Positions 33,547 through 40,325 of a stretch of 40,325 nt of DNA are shown piece by piece. Both the position numbers and the translations under genes were made by a program. This DNA comes from Sphingomonas sp. IW22 (GTDB lineage Bacteria > Pseudomonadota > Alphaproteobacteria > Sphingomonadales > Sphingomonadaceae): positions 54,757 to 95,081 of the forward strand of contig NZ_JBGGWB010000007.1 of NCBI RefSeq assembly GCF_041321155.1. The letters are read 5' to 3'. Under the pieces are notes generated by a model. That model was not told the DNA's origin and did no database searches. It saw only the letters and a list, made by a program, of their open reading frames with translations. Each line of letters starts with the position of its first letter. The stretch's first letter is position 1.

Positions 33547-34350
33547 TCAGTCCTCCACGCGCGGAGAGAACGAGGCAGGCCGGTTCGCCGGGTTCCCCGA
33601 AGCGAATTCCGGCGCATTGCTTTTGGGCTTGGCACCGACCGGTGCCGGCGCGGGGGTTGCAGCCCGTGCAGCGACCGGGACCCCCTTCCCTGCCGCCGCC
33701 TCTCGCGCCTTGGCGCGCGCGGCTGCGACCGCCGCGGCGGTCGGGGCACCCACAGCGCTCGCCGGCGGTACTGCCACGACCGGCGCGGTCGCCGGGACTT
33801 CGACAGGTGCCGACGCGGACGGCGGGATCGGCGTACCGAGCTGCGAGAGGATCTCGGGGCTGACGTTGAGGACCTGCGTCGCGGCAAGGGCAGGACCGTG
33901 CCCGTCGGTCGCGGCGAGCCATTGGCCGTTATCGACCACGGCCTGCACGACGCTCGTTTCATGATAGCGCCCTGCCCCGTCGACATGCGCGGGAAAGACG
34001 ATGCGCAACACCTTCTGCGGACCCACACCCGACGCCTGCGGGGTCGCTGCATAGGCGATGCGCTGCGGCCCCGCCTGCCGCAAGGGCGCCTGGAAGGGAC
34101 CTGCGGGACGATAGCTCGTCTCGCCGCTGATTTCCGCGAGCGCCTTGTCGTCGATCACGGTTGCGGGCGCACAGCTGCCCCCTTGCGGGGCACCGCACGC
34201 AAAGCTGCCCTTGATGTTGGTCCCGAAGGTCGTGCACCCTGCCAGCAGCACAAGGCTCGTTGCCATCGCGATCGCGACCCGCCGGGTGCGGCCTCGCGGG
34301 CGATACTGGGACACCGGACAGTCCGGCAGACGGATCGCCGAACGGCTCAT
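33547..34350 (-). CDS. traV: TraV outer-membrane lipoprotein
   Basis: The lipobox LLAGC gives lipidated C39; FGTNIKGSFACGAPQGGSC after it is typical of TraV. 267 aa, longer than F TraV (171), because of a Pro/Ala-rich C-terminal half. With TraB and TraK it forms the outer-membrane core of the channel. The start at 34350 overlaps the dsbC stop by ATGA; the ATG seven codons earlier lies inside dsbC. Confidence 0.93.
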   Translation of the reverse strand: MSRSAIRLPDCPVSQYRPRGRTRRVAIAMATSLVLLAGCTTFGTNIKGSFACGAPQGGSCAPATVIDDKALAEISGETSYRPAGPFQAPLRQAGPQRIAYAATPQASGVGPQKVLRIVFPAHVDGAGRYHETSVVQAVVDNGQWLAATDGHGPALAATQVLNVSPEILSQLGTPIPPSASAPVEVPATAPVVAVPPASAVGAPTAAAVAAARAKAREAAAGKGVPVAARAATPAPAPVGAKPKSNAPEFASGNPANRPASFSPRVED

Positions 34351-35159
34351 GACCTTGCTCCCTTCAACCATGCAAGAAGTTGCGCCTTGGGCTGGAACCC
34401 CTCCATCACCGCGCCATCGGAGCGCACGAGAACGGGCGTGCCGTTGAGACCGTGCGCCTTGGCGAACGCCTCATTCTCGTCGAGACCGCTGGTGTCGCAC
34501 TTGCCCGTCCCTGGCACCGGGTCCTGCGCATAGGCGGCGCGTACCGCTGCATGCCGGTCCTTCGCGCACAGCACGCGATCGGCGACGTCCCGGCTTCCGA
34601 GCACCGAGATCGGCCGCTCGATCACGCGCACGTTCATCGTCTCGAGCGTCTGGCTGAGCGCCCGGCAATAGCCGCAATGGAAATCGGAAAAGACAGTGAC
34701 GCTCTGGGACCCCGAACCCCATATGATCGCTCCCTTGTTCGAGAGCTTCGAAAGGTCGAGCGTGCGGACGGCCCCCCGTTGTTCCGTCACCCGCGCCCCG
34801 TTGCCGGGCGCAGAAGGCTCGGGCGCATCGGCTGCCGCATTGGCGCGCGCCGCGCCGCCCACCAGCATGTCGGGGTTGAGCGCCAACAGGCGCGCTGCCG
34901 TCAGGTCCTGCCGGGTTTCCATGTCATAGACCCGGCCGATCACGAGATAGCGGGCCGACTTGTCGACATAGAAGAGATTGGCGCCGGCGGTAACTTCGCA
35001 CAGCCCCTCGATCTTCGTGCAATCGATCCCGGTGATCGGCGTCTTGGGGAGCCGCTGCTGGAGCGCGGCCTGCACCTGCGGCCCGATCGCCGGCTCCGCG
35101 CTGCCGGTCAGCATCATCGCCGCGCTGGCCGCGACGCCAAGCAGAATATTCTGTGTCAT
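34347..35159 (-). CDS. dsbC: DsbC-type disulfide isomerase
   Basis: Periplasmic, 270 aa from ATG 35159. AAAGG lies 8 nt before that ATG but only 2 nt before the ATG two codons earlier, so the later start is chosen. The signal peptide is short and the N-terminal domain is DsbC-like (PITGIDCTKIEGLCEV). The thioredoxin domain has the active site C162-G-Y-C165 in SDFHCGYCRAL. It reshuffles disulfides in Cys-rich Tra proteins such as TraN and TraU. F-like clusters of other hosts also place dsbC between traB and traV. Confidence 0.93.
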   Translation of the reverse strand: MTQNILLGVAASAAMMLTGSAEPAIGPQVQAALQQRLPKTPITGIDCTKIEGLCEVTAGANLFYVDKSARYLVIGRVYDMETRQDLTAARLLALNPDMLVGGAARANAAADAPEPSAPGNGARVTEQRGAVRTLDLSKLSNKGAIIWGSGSQSVTVFSDFHCGYCRALSQTLETMNVRVIERPISVLGSRDVADRVLCAKDRHAAVRAAYAQDPVPGTGKCDTSGLDENEAFAKAHGLNGTPVLVRSDGAVMEGFQPKAQLLAWLKGARS

Positions 35160-35183
35160 AAGCATATCCTTTCGGCCCGAGGC

Positions 35184-36503
35184 TCAGTTCTGGATGAAGA
35201 CGCCTTCGAGGAAGACGATCTCGACATCGATGCCGGTCGGCATCTCGATGATCGGCTGATATTGCTCGGCCCGCTCGATCAGATATTTGCTGACCATGTC
35301 GGCGGACTGGGCGATGCCGTTGCCCAGCCCGGCCTGTGCGATGTCGCCCATGCCGATCTGTTCGCGCTTCCCGTTGACCGTCACGTTGTTGCCGGTGAGG
35401 AGCGAGTTGGTGTTGGCCGAGAAGCCGCGACCGAAACCACCTGCGATACCGGCGATGAAGGCCTGGCCGACAAGCCCGCCCTCGCGGCTGACCACCCGCC
35501 CGCGCACGCCGGTCTTGCCGGCAAAGCTGATGAAGCCCTTGACGTCCGAGACCGCGAAGCGCCCATTGGCCTGCGGACAGGTCATCCGCTGGAGCTTCAC
35601 ATAGACCTTCTCCGAGGAGAGGTCGCCGCGTGCCGCGCCGTTGATGACGCAGCCCTCGATCCGGGTCGTGAGCAGCTTGCCGTTGCTGTAAACCGAGCGC
35701 GCCGGCCCTGTGATCCGCAGCACGACGGGAAGCGGATCGCTCTGCGACTGCACCCCTGCCGACGCATCGACGCCGACGATCACCTTGGCCTTCGCGATCG
35801 AATTGGGCGGCAGATAATTGGGGCTGTCGGTATAGCTGGTCGTGCCACCCGAAATGCGCGTCGCCGTTCCGCTCGGCCCGCCCTCGAACGAGACGAGCTT
35901 GATCGAGCGCGACTGCGACACCGCGGCAGCGGCCGCCTCCCCTGCGCTCATCGGTGCGCCCGGACCCCGATAGTTGGGCTGGCCCATCGGCCCGTACATC
36001 TGCGCGGGCGCCGGCGCAGGGGGCGCGCTCGACCGCTGCGCAAGCTGCTGACGAAGCTGGTCGTTCTCCTGCTGGTAAGCGCTCATCACCCGCTGGCCAT
36101 CTGAGGCCATCGACTGTTTCTCGCCCTGGAGCGCGGCGATCTGCGCCTGAAGCTGCTCCATCTGCGCGCGCTGGCCGTCGACACCCTTCAACTGGTTGTT
36201 GATCGACTGCATCTGCGCTTCGGATGCCGCCTGCCACTCCCGGTCCGACATGTTCCGGTTGACCATGTCGTCGGTGGTGATCTTGACGACCTTGTCGTCT
36301 GCGCCCGACGTCTTGAGCTTGGTATCGTCGCCCATGACGTACCAGGACCCCAGCACCAGTGCGAGCGCGCCGCCGCAGCCAAGGTAGAGCAGCTGCTTCT
36401 TTCGGACGGCGTCGTTGCCGGCCATCAGTTCGCCCTCGCCTTCTTCAGGCTCGGCATCGAGTTGCTTGGGTTTCCTGCCGGGGAAAAGGTCCTTGAGGCT
36501 CAT
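35184..36503 (-). CDS. traB: TraB channel core protein (VirB10 family)
   Basis: 439 aa (F TraB is 475). A short cytoplasmic N-terminus, one membrane helix (about 36-57), a coiled coil (about 90-150, rich in Gln/Glu), a Pro-rich linker (about 160-180) and the beta-rich VirB10 C-terminal domain (SIKLVSFEGGPSG; DPLPVVLRITGPARSVYSNGKLL). It spans the envelope and senses ATPase energy. ATGA overlap with traK upstream; 24 nt before dsbC. Confidence 0.95.
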   Translation of the reverse strand: MSLKDLFPGRKPKQLDAEPEEGEGELMAGNDAVRKKQLLYLGCGGALALVLGSWYVMGDDTKLKTSGADDKVVKITTDDMVNRNMSDREWQAASEAQMQSINNQLKGVDGQRAQMEQLQAQIAALQGEKQSMASDGQRVMSAYQQENDQLRQQLAQRSSAPPAPAPAQMYGPMGQPNYRGPGAPMSAGEAAAAAVSQSRSIKLVSFEGGPSGTATRISGGTTSYTDSPNYLPPNSIAKAKVIVGVDASAGVQSQSDPLPVVLRITGPARSVYSNGKLLTTRIEGCVINGAARGDLSSEKVYVKLQRMTCPQANGRFAVSDVKGFISFAGKTGVRGRVVSREGGLVGQAFIAGIAGGFGRGFSANTNSLLTGNNVTVNGKREQIGMGDIAQAGLGNGIAQSADMVSKYLIERAEQYQPIIEMPTGIDVEIVFLEGVFIQN

Positions 36504-37312
36504 GGCCGCACTCCGTTGGCGAGGCCCGACGGCGTGACGATATACGCTGTGGTGACTTCACCGGGTTTGAGGTTGGGATTGGCGACCGATACGGCGATCG
36601 CGTTCGACGGCGCGATCGTTCCTTCGCCCAGCGCGACAGGCGATCCGCCCTTGTTCTCGATCCGCAACACGCGCCCTGCGAGCGCCGTGCCCCGATATTC
36701 GGTGAGCATCTGCACCTTGAGCGACCCCACCATGACCGGATCGGTAACCGCGGGGCGGACGTCGAAGCCCTCGAGCGGGGCTTGCTGGAACATCGCTTGG
36801 ACGAGCGTGGCGGACGCTTCCTGCGGCGTGGTGTCGGCCTGTGCGACCGCTGTCTGCGCCTCGCCTGCGATATCCTTGTTCTCGACGAACACCTGTTGCG
36901 CGTCGTCGCCTGCAAGGCGGCAGCTGAACTTGTAGACATACCCCTTGGAGGTCGTGCCGAAGAAGGAGACGTTGGCCCGCGAATAGGCTTCGGGAACAGA
37001 GACGTAGATGTCGCCGCGCGTCGGCTCGTTGACGACCGTGAAATCGTCGCTCTCGACGCCGGTGGTCAGCTTGGAGACACTGGCAAAGCGGTCGTCCTTG
37101 AGGCTGATCCGTGTGAGGCCGGACTTGGAAAGCGTGCAGGAAACCTCGCTATTGTCCTTTGCAAGCAGATGCTCGTCGGCAAAGGCAGGCGCAGCGAGCG
37201 CCATTCCCCCGACCAGGATCATGCCTGCGCCGACGAAGCGCGAGAGCGAGCAGACGCGGGAGGCGATCGCCGTCCCGCCTCCGATGAGGCCAAATGCGAT
37301 CAGGGGCGTCAT
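36500..37312 (-). CDS. traK: TraK secretin-like protein (VirB9 family)
   Basis: 270 aa (F TraK is 242). A long signal peptide (cleavage after AFA, about residue 45) is followed by TraK-typical beta-rich sequence (SEVSCTLSKSGLTRISLKDDRFASVSKL; EAYSRANVSFFGTTSKGYVYKFSC). Forms the outer-membrane core with TraB and TraV. The start coincides with the traE stop (ATGA), which supports it despite the long leader. Confidence 0.94.
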   Translation of the reverse strand: MTPLIAFGLIGGGTAIASRVCSLSRFVGAGMILVGGMALAAPAFADEHLLAKDNSEVSCTLSKSGLTRISLKDDRFASVSKLTTGVESDDFTVVNEPTRGDIYVSVPEAYSRANVSFFGTTSKGYVYKFSCRLAGDDAQQVFVENKDIAGEAQTAVAQADTTPQEASATLVQAMFQQAPLEGFDVRPAVTDPVMVGSLKVQMLTEYRGTALAGRVLRIENKGGSPVALGEGTIAPSNAIAVSVANPNLKPGEVTTAYIVTPSGLANGVRP

Positions 37313-37893
37313 GCCTCGTCTCCGGTTGCAGCGTCGTCCTTGTCGACCTTGGTGACCATGCCGAAGCCCTTCAGCTGAAGGGACAGGCCGCGATAGGACC
37401 AGTAGAAGCGGAAGGTTTTCGCCTCGGCAGTCACCGCCTTGGAGCCGACGACGGTATGCAGCGTGCCGGTCACTTCCGAGGTCAGGTTCTCAGGATCAAC
37501 CTTCATGCTGGCGAGCGTGAAATACTGGCTGATGCTCGACCCGCGCTGTTCGCTCAGGATCTTCATGAGATCGCGCTTGAGCGAGCCGTGACTTTCGGGC
37601 GTCGCGATCTTGAGGATCGACTCCATCCAGTAGTCGAGATTTTCAGGCGAGCGGTTGAGCGTCATCAGCGCGGTGTCGCGCGTGACCATCTCGAGATACT
37701 CCCGGCTGACCCCGCTCGAGGACAGCGTCAGGGGCGTGCGGACGATAGGTTGAAGGACGATCTCGCGGTCGCGCGTCGCGCCGACCAGGAAGAGAATGAC
37801 CACGAGGCCCGCGAGAACCAGCGCCACGATGCCGAGCATGTTGCGCTGCTTGAGAACCCGCTGCGACTGCGCGAGACCGACACTATAATCCAT
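37309..37893 (-). CDS. traE: TraE channel protein (VirB8-like)
   Basis: 194 aa, equal to F TraE (188). An N-terminal membrane helix (about 20-40, IVALVLAGLVVILFLVGA) precedes a periplasmic domain with TraE pattern (SSSGVSREYLEMVTRDTALMTLNRSPENLDYWMESIL). It starts 1 nt after the traL stop. Confidence 0.95.
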   Translation of the reverse strand: MDYSVGLAQSQRVLKQRNMLGIVALVLAGLVVILFLVGATRDREIVLQPIVRTPLTLSSSGVSREYLEMVTRDTALMTLNRSPENLDYWMESILKIATPESHGSLKRDLMKILSEQRGSSISQYFTLASMKVDPENLTSEVTGTLHTVVGSKAVTAEAKTFRFYWSYRGLSLQLKGFGMVTKVDKDDAATGDEA

Positions 37894-37894
37894 T

Positions 37895-38179
37895 TCAGCC
37901 CACCATCACGCGAAGGTGGGAGGGTGGCGTCGCCTTGAGACCGGTAAAACTCGACGGCAGGTGCCAGTAGGCCATGTGGAGAATCCACGATGTGGCCTTG
38001 CCGGCTTTGAGCTTTCGGAAGCCCCACCATCCGAGCAACGAGACCATCAATCCGATCACGACGTGCTGCGAAAGGATGCCCCAGATGAAGGGGATCGCCA
38101 TCGCGAGGAACTCGTCCAGCGTCCAGAAGCCGATCAGCTCCGGATCGTCGAGATGCGAAGGGATGGTATACCTGTCCAT
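37895..38179 (-). CDS. traL: TraL membrane protein (VirB3-like)
   Basis: 94 aa, the usual TraL size. It begins MDRYTIPSHLDDPELIGFW, as TraL proteins do, and has two close membrane helices (about 25-55). It helps pilus assembly at the inner membrane. It lies 41 nt after traA on the same strand. Confidence 0.94.
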   Translation of the reverse strand: MDRYTIPSHLDDPELIGFWTLDEFLAMAIPFIWGILSQHVVIGLMVSLLGWWGFRKLKAGKATSWILHMAYWHLPSSFTGLKATPPSHLRVMVG

Positions 38180-38220
38180 AAGCGCTCACCGCCCTCCCAG
38201 CGGTTGATCCCAGTCGGTCC

Positions 38221-38544
38221 TCAGATCGTCGCGGTGACGGTCGAGGTGACGATCGGAATGCCGGTGCCCGCACCGACGCCGACGGCGACGGGAACGGCCA
38301 CCTGGCCGAGGCTGAAGCGACCCGACGCAAGCGCGACGATGCCGCCGGCAAGGCTCATCACGGTGATGATCTTGCCGCCCGAGCCCTCGAGGAAGTCCGT
38401 GAACTTCGTGAGCGCGGTATTGAACGTGGTGTCGGTGCCCGCAAAGGCCGCCGAAGCGCCCAGCACCATCACCATGGCGATGATCGCAAGGCCAAGAAGG
38501 ATACCGTTGATCTGGTTACCCTTCGGCATCGAAAGTGCAGTCAT
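38221..38544 (-). CDS. traA: TraA propilin
   Basis: 107 aa; the leader (about 1-35, ending ASAAFA before GTDTTF) would leave a mature pilin of about 72 residues, the size of F pilin (70). The mature chain has two hydrophobic helices around a short basic loop (FTDFLEGSGGKIITVMSLAGGIVALASGRFSLGQ), as in F-type pilins. The start at 38544 has a strong AAGGGGAAAG site; the ATG 21 codons upstream lacks one. First gene of the tra operon, downstream of the four-dyad array. Confidence 0.85.
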   Translation of the reverse strand: MTALSMPKGNQINGILLGLAIIAMVMVLGASAAFAGTDTTFNTALTKFTDFLEGSGGKIITVMSLAGGIVALASGRFSLGQVAVPVAVGVGAGTGIPIVTSTVTATI

Positions 38545-38561
38545 GCTCTTTCCCCTTGGAA

Positions 38562-38583
38562 GACGACGCACAAGCACGTCGTC
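38562..38583 (-). promoter_or_regulatory. Hairpin in the traA leader
   Basis: GACGACG (38562-38568) and CGTCGTC (38577-38583) flank an 8-nt loop. In the traA mRNA the stem would lie about 5 nt upstream of the purine-rich ribosome site, where it could tune pilin translation or protect the transcript. Confidence 0.5.
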
Positions 38584-38633
38584 TCCGTTAAGAGGATATA
38601 AACTCATGGTGATCGCAAGTATTAAATCATGGT

Positions 38634-38736
38634 GTGTAATAGAATTACACTAAAGGGTGTAATAGGATTACACACCTGTGTAACCAGGTTACACACTCCA
38701 CATCATTGACGAGCAAACAGTGTAAAATTTTTACAC
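38634..38736. promoter_or_regulatory. Array of four 17-bp dyad operators upstream of traA
   Basis: Four perfect inverted repeats: GTGTAAT-AGA-ATTACAC (38634-38650), GTGTAAT-AGG-ATTACAC (38657-38673), GTGTAAC-CAG-GTTACAC (38678-38694) and GTGTAAA-ATT-TTTACAC (38720-38736). Outer arms are constant; the seventh base varies but always keeps its partner. Centres are 23, 21 and 42 bp apart, near two, two and four helical turns. The array begins 90 bp from traA and ends 141 bp before the divergent 116-aa gene. Probably operators for a dimeric regulator of the tra operon. The rest of the 38545-38877 gap is AT-rich promoter-like DNA. Confidence 0.85.
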
Positions 38737-38877
38737 TCTTCGTTGCGATGTGGAAACGTATTACCAGTTCAGGTGCATTCCCGAAATTTTCGTTCGCTGA
38801 AATATTTTTATTACTGCGGCAAACTTTCTTCTGTCTGCGCTGGCGGGCGTCCGCTTACAGCGGTATCAATCGCCTCA

Positions 38878-39228
38878 ATGTCCCAAGCCCTATATACCTT
38901 TCGCGTTAGCGACCGCGTTTTCCGCCTCACCGCCGATGCGATCAGGGTCTATTCCCTTAAGACCGGCCAATTCGAGACGGTTTCCTCGACTGCCATACAT
39001 GGTCTCGGAATTATTGGAGAAATGCTCGATTTCCGACAAATCTGGCGGTCGGCGAGCGAGCGTGACGAGACAGGTGATTATCGCATAACGCTGCGTATCA
39101 ATCTTCGAGACAAACCCGCCTTCCAGGCCGCGAGGGAGGCCATCGCGAAGGCGACCGGCACAGTTCCTCCAGTTCGGTTCGTCTTTGTCAGCGCTCTTCT
39201 CGCCGTGTTTGAAGGAACCGATTCCTAA
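38878..39228 (+). CDS. Hypothetical protein, 116 aa
   Basis: The frame is open further upstream, but the sequence becomes protein-like only from MSQALYTFRVSDRVFRLTADAIRVY. No good ribosome site precedes ATG 38878, so the start is uncertain. The product is soluble with beta-rich N-terminal sequence and a charged middle (RSASERDETGDYRITLRINLRDKPAFQAAREAIAKATG). No recognised family. Divergent from traA with the four dyads in between, so it is probably co-regulated and might be involved in control of transfer. Confidence 0.6.
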   Translation: MSQALYTFRVSDRVFRLTADAIRVYSLKTGQFETVSSTAIHGLGIIGEMLDFRQIWRSASERDETGDYRITLRINLRDKPAFQAAREAIAKATGTVPPVRFVFVSALLAVFEGTDS

Positions 39229-39257
39229 ATCTGCGATGAACGGTGATTCACATGGGA

Positions 39258-39288
39258 TTGACAGAACCGACTCATACGGCTGTATGAT
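39258..39288 (+). promoter_or_regulatory. Promoter of the XRE gene with overlapping dyad
   Basis: TTGACA (39258-39263) and TATGAT (39283-39288) fit sigma-70 boxes with a 19-bp spacer. The -10 region is covered by the inverted repeat TCATAC-GGCT-GTATGA (39272-39287), a likely autoregulatory operator. Confidence 0.65.
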
Positions 39289-39306
39289 ACCCCCCTAACC
39301 GGGGGT
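39289..39306 (+). promoter_or_regulatory. GC hairpin covering the XRE gene ribosome site
   Basis: ACCCCC (39289-39294) and GGGGGT (39301-39306) with a 6-nt loop. The right arm contains the only candidate ribosome site (GGGGG, 9 nt before ATG 39315), so folding would limit translation. Confidence 0.55.
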
Positions 39307-39314
39307 GCCATGCC

Positions 39315-39767
39315 ATGAGCGACCGGAGTATCGGGTCACAAGAAAGCGTCAAACGCCAGGAGTGCTTCAGGCGCCTCTTTCTTCACGAGTGGAGACGACG
39401 CCGGATCACGAACAAGGAAATGGCCCGCAGGCTCGGCCGCAGTCTCAGCCTGATCAACAAGATCAAGGCATGCAATGCCGCTGTTACCCCGGTCATTCAC
39501 AATCAACTCGTCGCTGTCCTCGAGATCGATATCGACGTTGCATCTTTCGCCATCGACATACTGGGGAAGCCCGAACTCTATTTTGACCCGGGTTTCCGGC
39601 AGTTCGTTCGCTGGATCGTCGACGTCGCGTCCAATTATGACAATGCGGGTGAGGAATGCGCCACGTTCATGGCACTTGCCAGCGAGGTTGGATCCGCACC
39701 GGGCGCGCCGTCTATCTTTCAAAAGCTGTTAGGCGACATCCAAAGCCCGGTTGCTACAGCATCATGA
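39315..39767 (+). CDS. XRE-family transcriptional regulator
   Basis: 150 aa. A helix-turn-helix lies at about 30-50 (ITNKEMARRLGRSLSLINKIK), followed by a helical region continuing the XRE fold (TPVIHNQLVAVLEID). The C-terminal half is a mixed helical domain, probably for dimerisation or signal sensing (FRQFVRWIVDVASNYDNAGEECATFMALASEV). The start at 39315 has GGGGG 9 nt upstream within a hairpin. It lies near the tra control region and is the leading candidate to bind the four dyads or its own promoter dyad. Target not proven. Confidence 0.78.
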   Translation: MSDRSIGSQESVKRQECFRRLFLHEWRRRRITNKEMARRLGRSLSLINKIKACNAAVTPVIHNQLVAVLEIDIDVASFAIDILGKPELYFDPGFRQFVRWIVDVASNYDNAGEECATFMALASEVGSAPGAPSIFQKLLGDIQSPVATAS

Positions 39768-39813
39768 GTCGAGCGCGGTGTTGAAAGCAGATGTCTTATG
39801 ACTATCCTGCCCC

Positions 39814-40077
39814 ATGCCCGAAAAGGACTCGACGACAAGGAGCGCACGGTCGATGCGTCGCAAAAAGCTGCGTGAGGACGCAGCTGGCTATCGACGTTCA
39901 ACATACGCCCTCTCCCCTACATCCATCGACATCGTGGAGAAGATCCGGCAGCGCCTCACACTGCCGTCCCGCGAGGCAACGATCAACGCCATACTCGAAC
40001 GGATCGATAGCGACATTCTCTTGCGCTACGAATTCCTTGGCCCGCGAACGCCAGATCGCGCCAACAAAGAGCCATGA
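39814..40077 (+). CDS. Small basic protein, possible ribbon-helix-helix regulator, 87 aa
   Basis: A basic N-terminal tail (RSMRRKKLREDAAGYRRS) precedes a block that could be a ribbon-helix-helix (STYALSPTSIDIVEKIRQRLTLPSREATINAILERI), as in plasmid regulators and partition CopG/Arc-type proteins. A downstream ATG at 39853 is an alternative start. 46 nt after the XRE gene on the same strand, so the two may be co-transcribed. Family call is tentative. Confidence 0.55.
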   Translation: MPEKDSTTRSARSMRRKKLREDAAGYRRSTYALSPTSIDIVEKIRQRLTLPSREATINAILERIDSDILLRYEFLGPRTPDRANKEP

Positions 40078-40325
40078 ATCCTACTGCCGGCAATCGGCTC
40101 AAACCGGCCGTCAGTTTAAGTCTCACTCCACCATTGCGTGCTTCTGCGCAACACGTCGGCCAAGACTGGCGCGGATGCCGTTATCGGGGGCCGGTGAGAG
40201 AATGTTCGAAAACGTACGCTCTCATGACTGCCATCCGAGATACTGCCCGAGTTTACCCCTTCGCTGGCCGCAAGACCAGCGTTCGCATTGACCTTGGCGG
40301 GTGTGCCGCGGACGCCTGATCGACG
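40078..40325. other. Right end, no supported gene
   Basis: Two overlapping frames stay open here, including one that starts at an ATGA overlap with the previous gene (40074-40319, 81 aa), but their composition is not protein-like and no ribosome site is seen. The window ends before any further gene can be judged. Confidence 0.5.

Noticed and set aside
31084..34533. 1149-aa open frame antisense to traC and traV
   Set aside because: Arg/His/Asp-rich composition typical of the antisense of GC-rich genes; traC on the other strand has full family motifs.
39305..39586. 93-aa frame overlapping the XRE gene
   Set aside because: GTG start without a ribosome site, Arg/Gln-rich translation, and the overlapping frame encodes a clear helix-turn-helix.
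40074..40319. 81-aa frame starting at an ATGA overlap at the right end
   Set aside because: Coupling is suggestive, but the sequence is not protein-like and no family or ribosome site supports it.
1..40325. Transposons, insertion sequences, tRNA or rRNA genes, replication genes
   Set aside because: No transposase, terminal repeats with target duplications, RNA gene or replication initiator could be recognised by reading; absence is limited to what can be seen without searches.

Overview
This window looks like part of a large, GC-rich conjugative plasmid (or a closely related integrative element) from an alphaproteobacterium, most likely a sphingomonad. Three things point there: high G+C with GC-rich third codon positions; an alphaproteobacterial-type SOS box (GTTC-N7-GTTC) in front of umuDC; and a DNA-processing module in the R388 order (small DNA-binding protein, coupling protein, TrwC/TraI relaxase) paired with a complete F-type (MPF_F) mating-pair apparatus. 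The lineage is inferred from gene content; no 16S, replication or partition gene was recognised.

Left end (1-1907): a 279-bp GC-rich tandem array of about 2.7 copies, an unrecognised 185-aa gene, two strong terminator-like hairpins, and a leftward 72-aa coiled-coil protein. Transfer-origin region and DNA processing (1908-8310): a 546-bp non-coding stretch with hairpins and repeated TTTGCA words (candidate oriT), then a ribbon-helix-helix protein, a TraD/TrwB coupling ATPase and a 1023-aa MobF relaxase-helicase, translationally coupled.

Relaxase-linked cluster (8310-12990): nine rightward genes, mostly overlapping, follow the relaxase. They include membrane proteins, a secreted protein with a ladder of five Cys, a CsgG-like exported protein, a zinc-ribbon membrane protein and an SGNH hydrolase. 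I cannot match this set to a named system; it is the best candidate here for undescribed transfer-linked biology.

Cargo (13133-18518): a STAS-like protein, umuC and umuD under an SOS box, an HNH-like protein whose start abuts a perfect palindrome, an HdeD-type membrane protein, and a leftward operon of a 120-aa protein, a YedK/HMCES-type protein that appears to start at ATC, an HU-like protein and a 73-aa protein. This gives the element its own DNA-damage tolerance kit. An 86-aa tail-anchored membrane protein converges on traG.

Mating apparatus (18499-38544, leftward): traA, traL, traE, traK, traB, dsbC, traV, traC, a 125-aa membrane protein, trbI, an S26 peptidase, traW, a 95-aa membrane protein, traU, trbC, traN, a 137-aa protein, traF, traH and traG. 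The traG product carries a C-terminal M23 (LytM) peptidase, which may supply the wall-cutting activity. Many genes overlap by ATGA, suggesting one long operon.

Control region (38545-40325): four perfect 17-bp dyads, GTGTAAn-NNN-nTTACAC, lie between traA and a divergent gene with centres 23, 21 and 42 bp apart. To the right are an unrecognised 116-aa gene, an XRE-type regulator whose promoter and ribosome site overlap inverted repeats, and a small possible ribbon-helix-helix protein.
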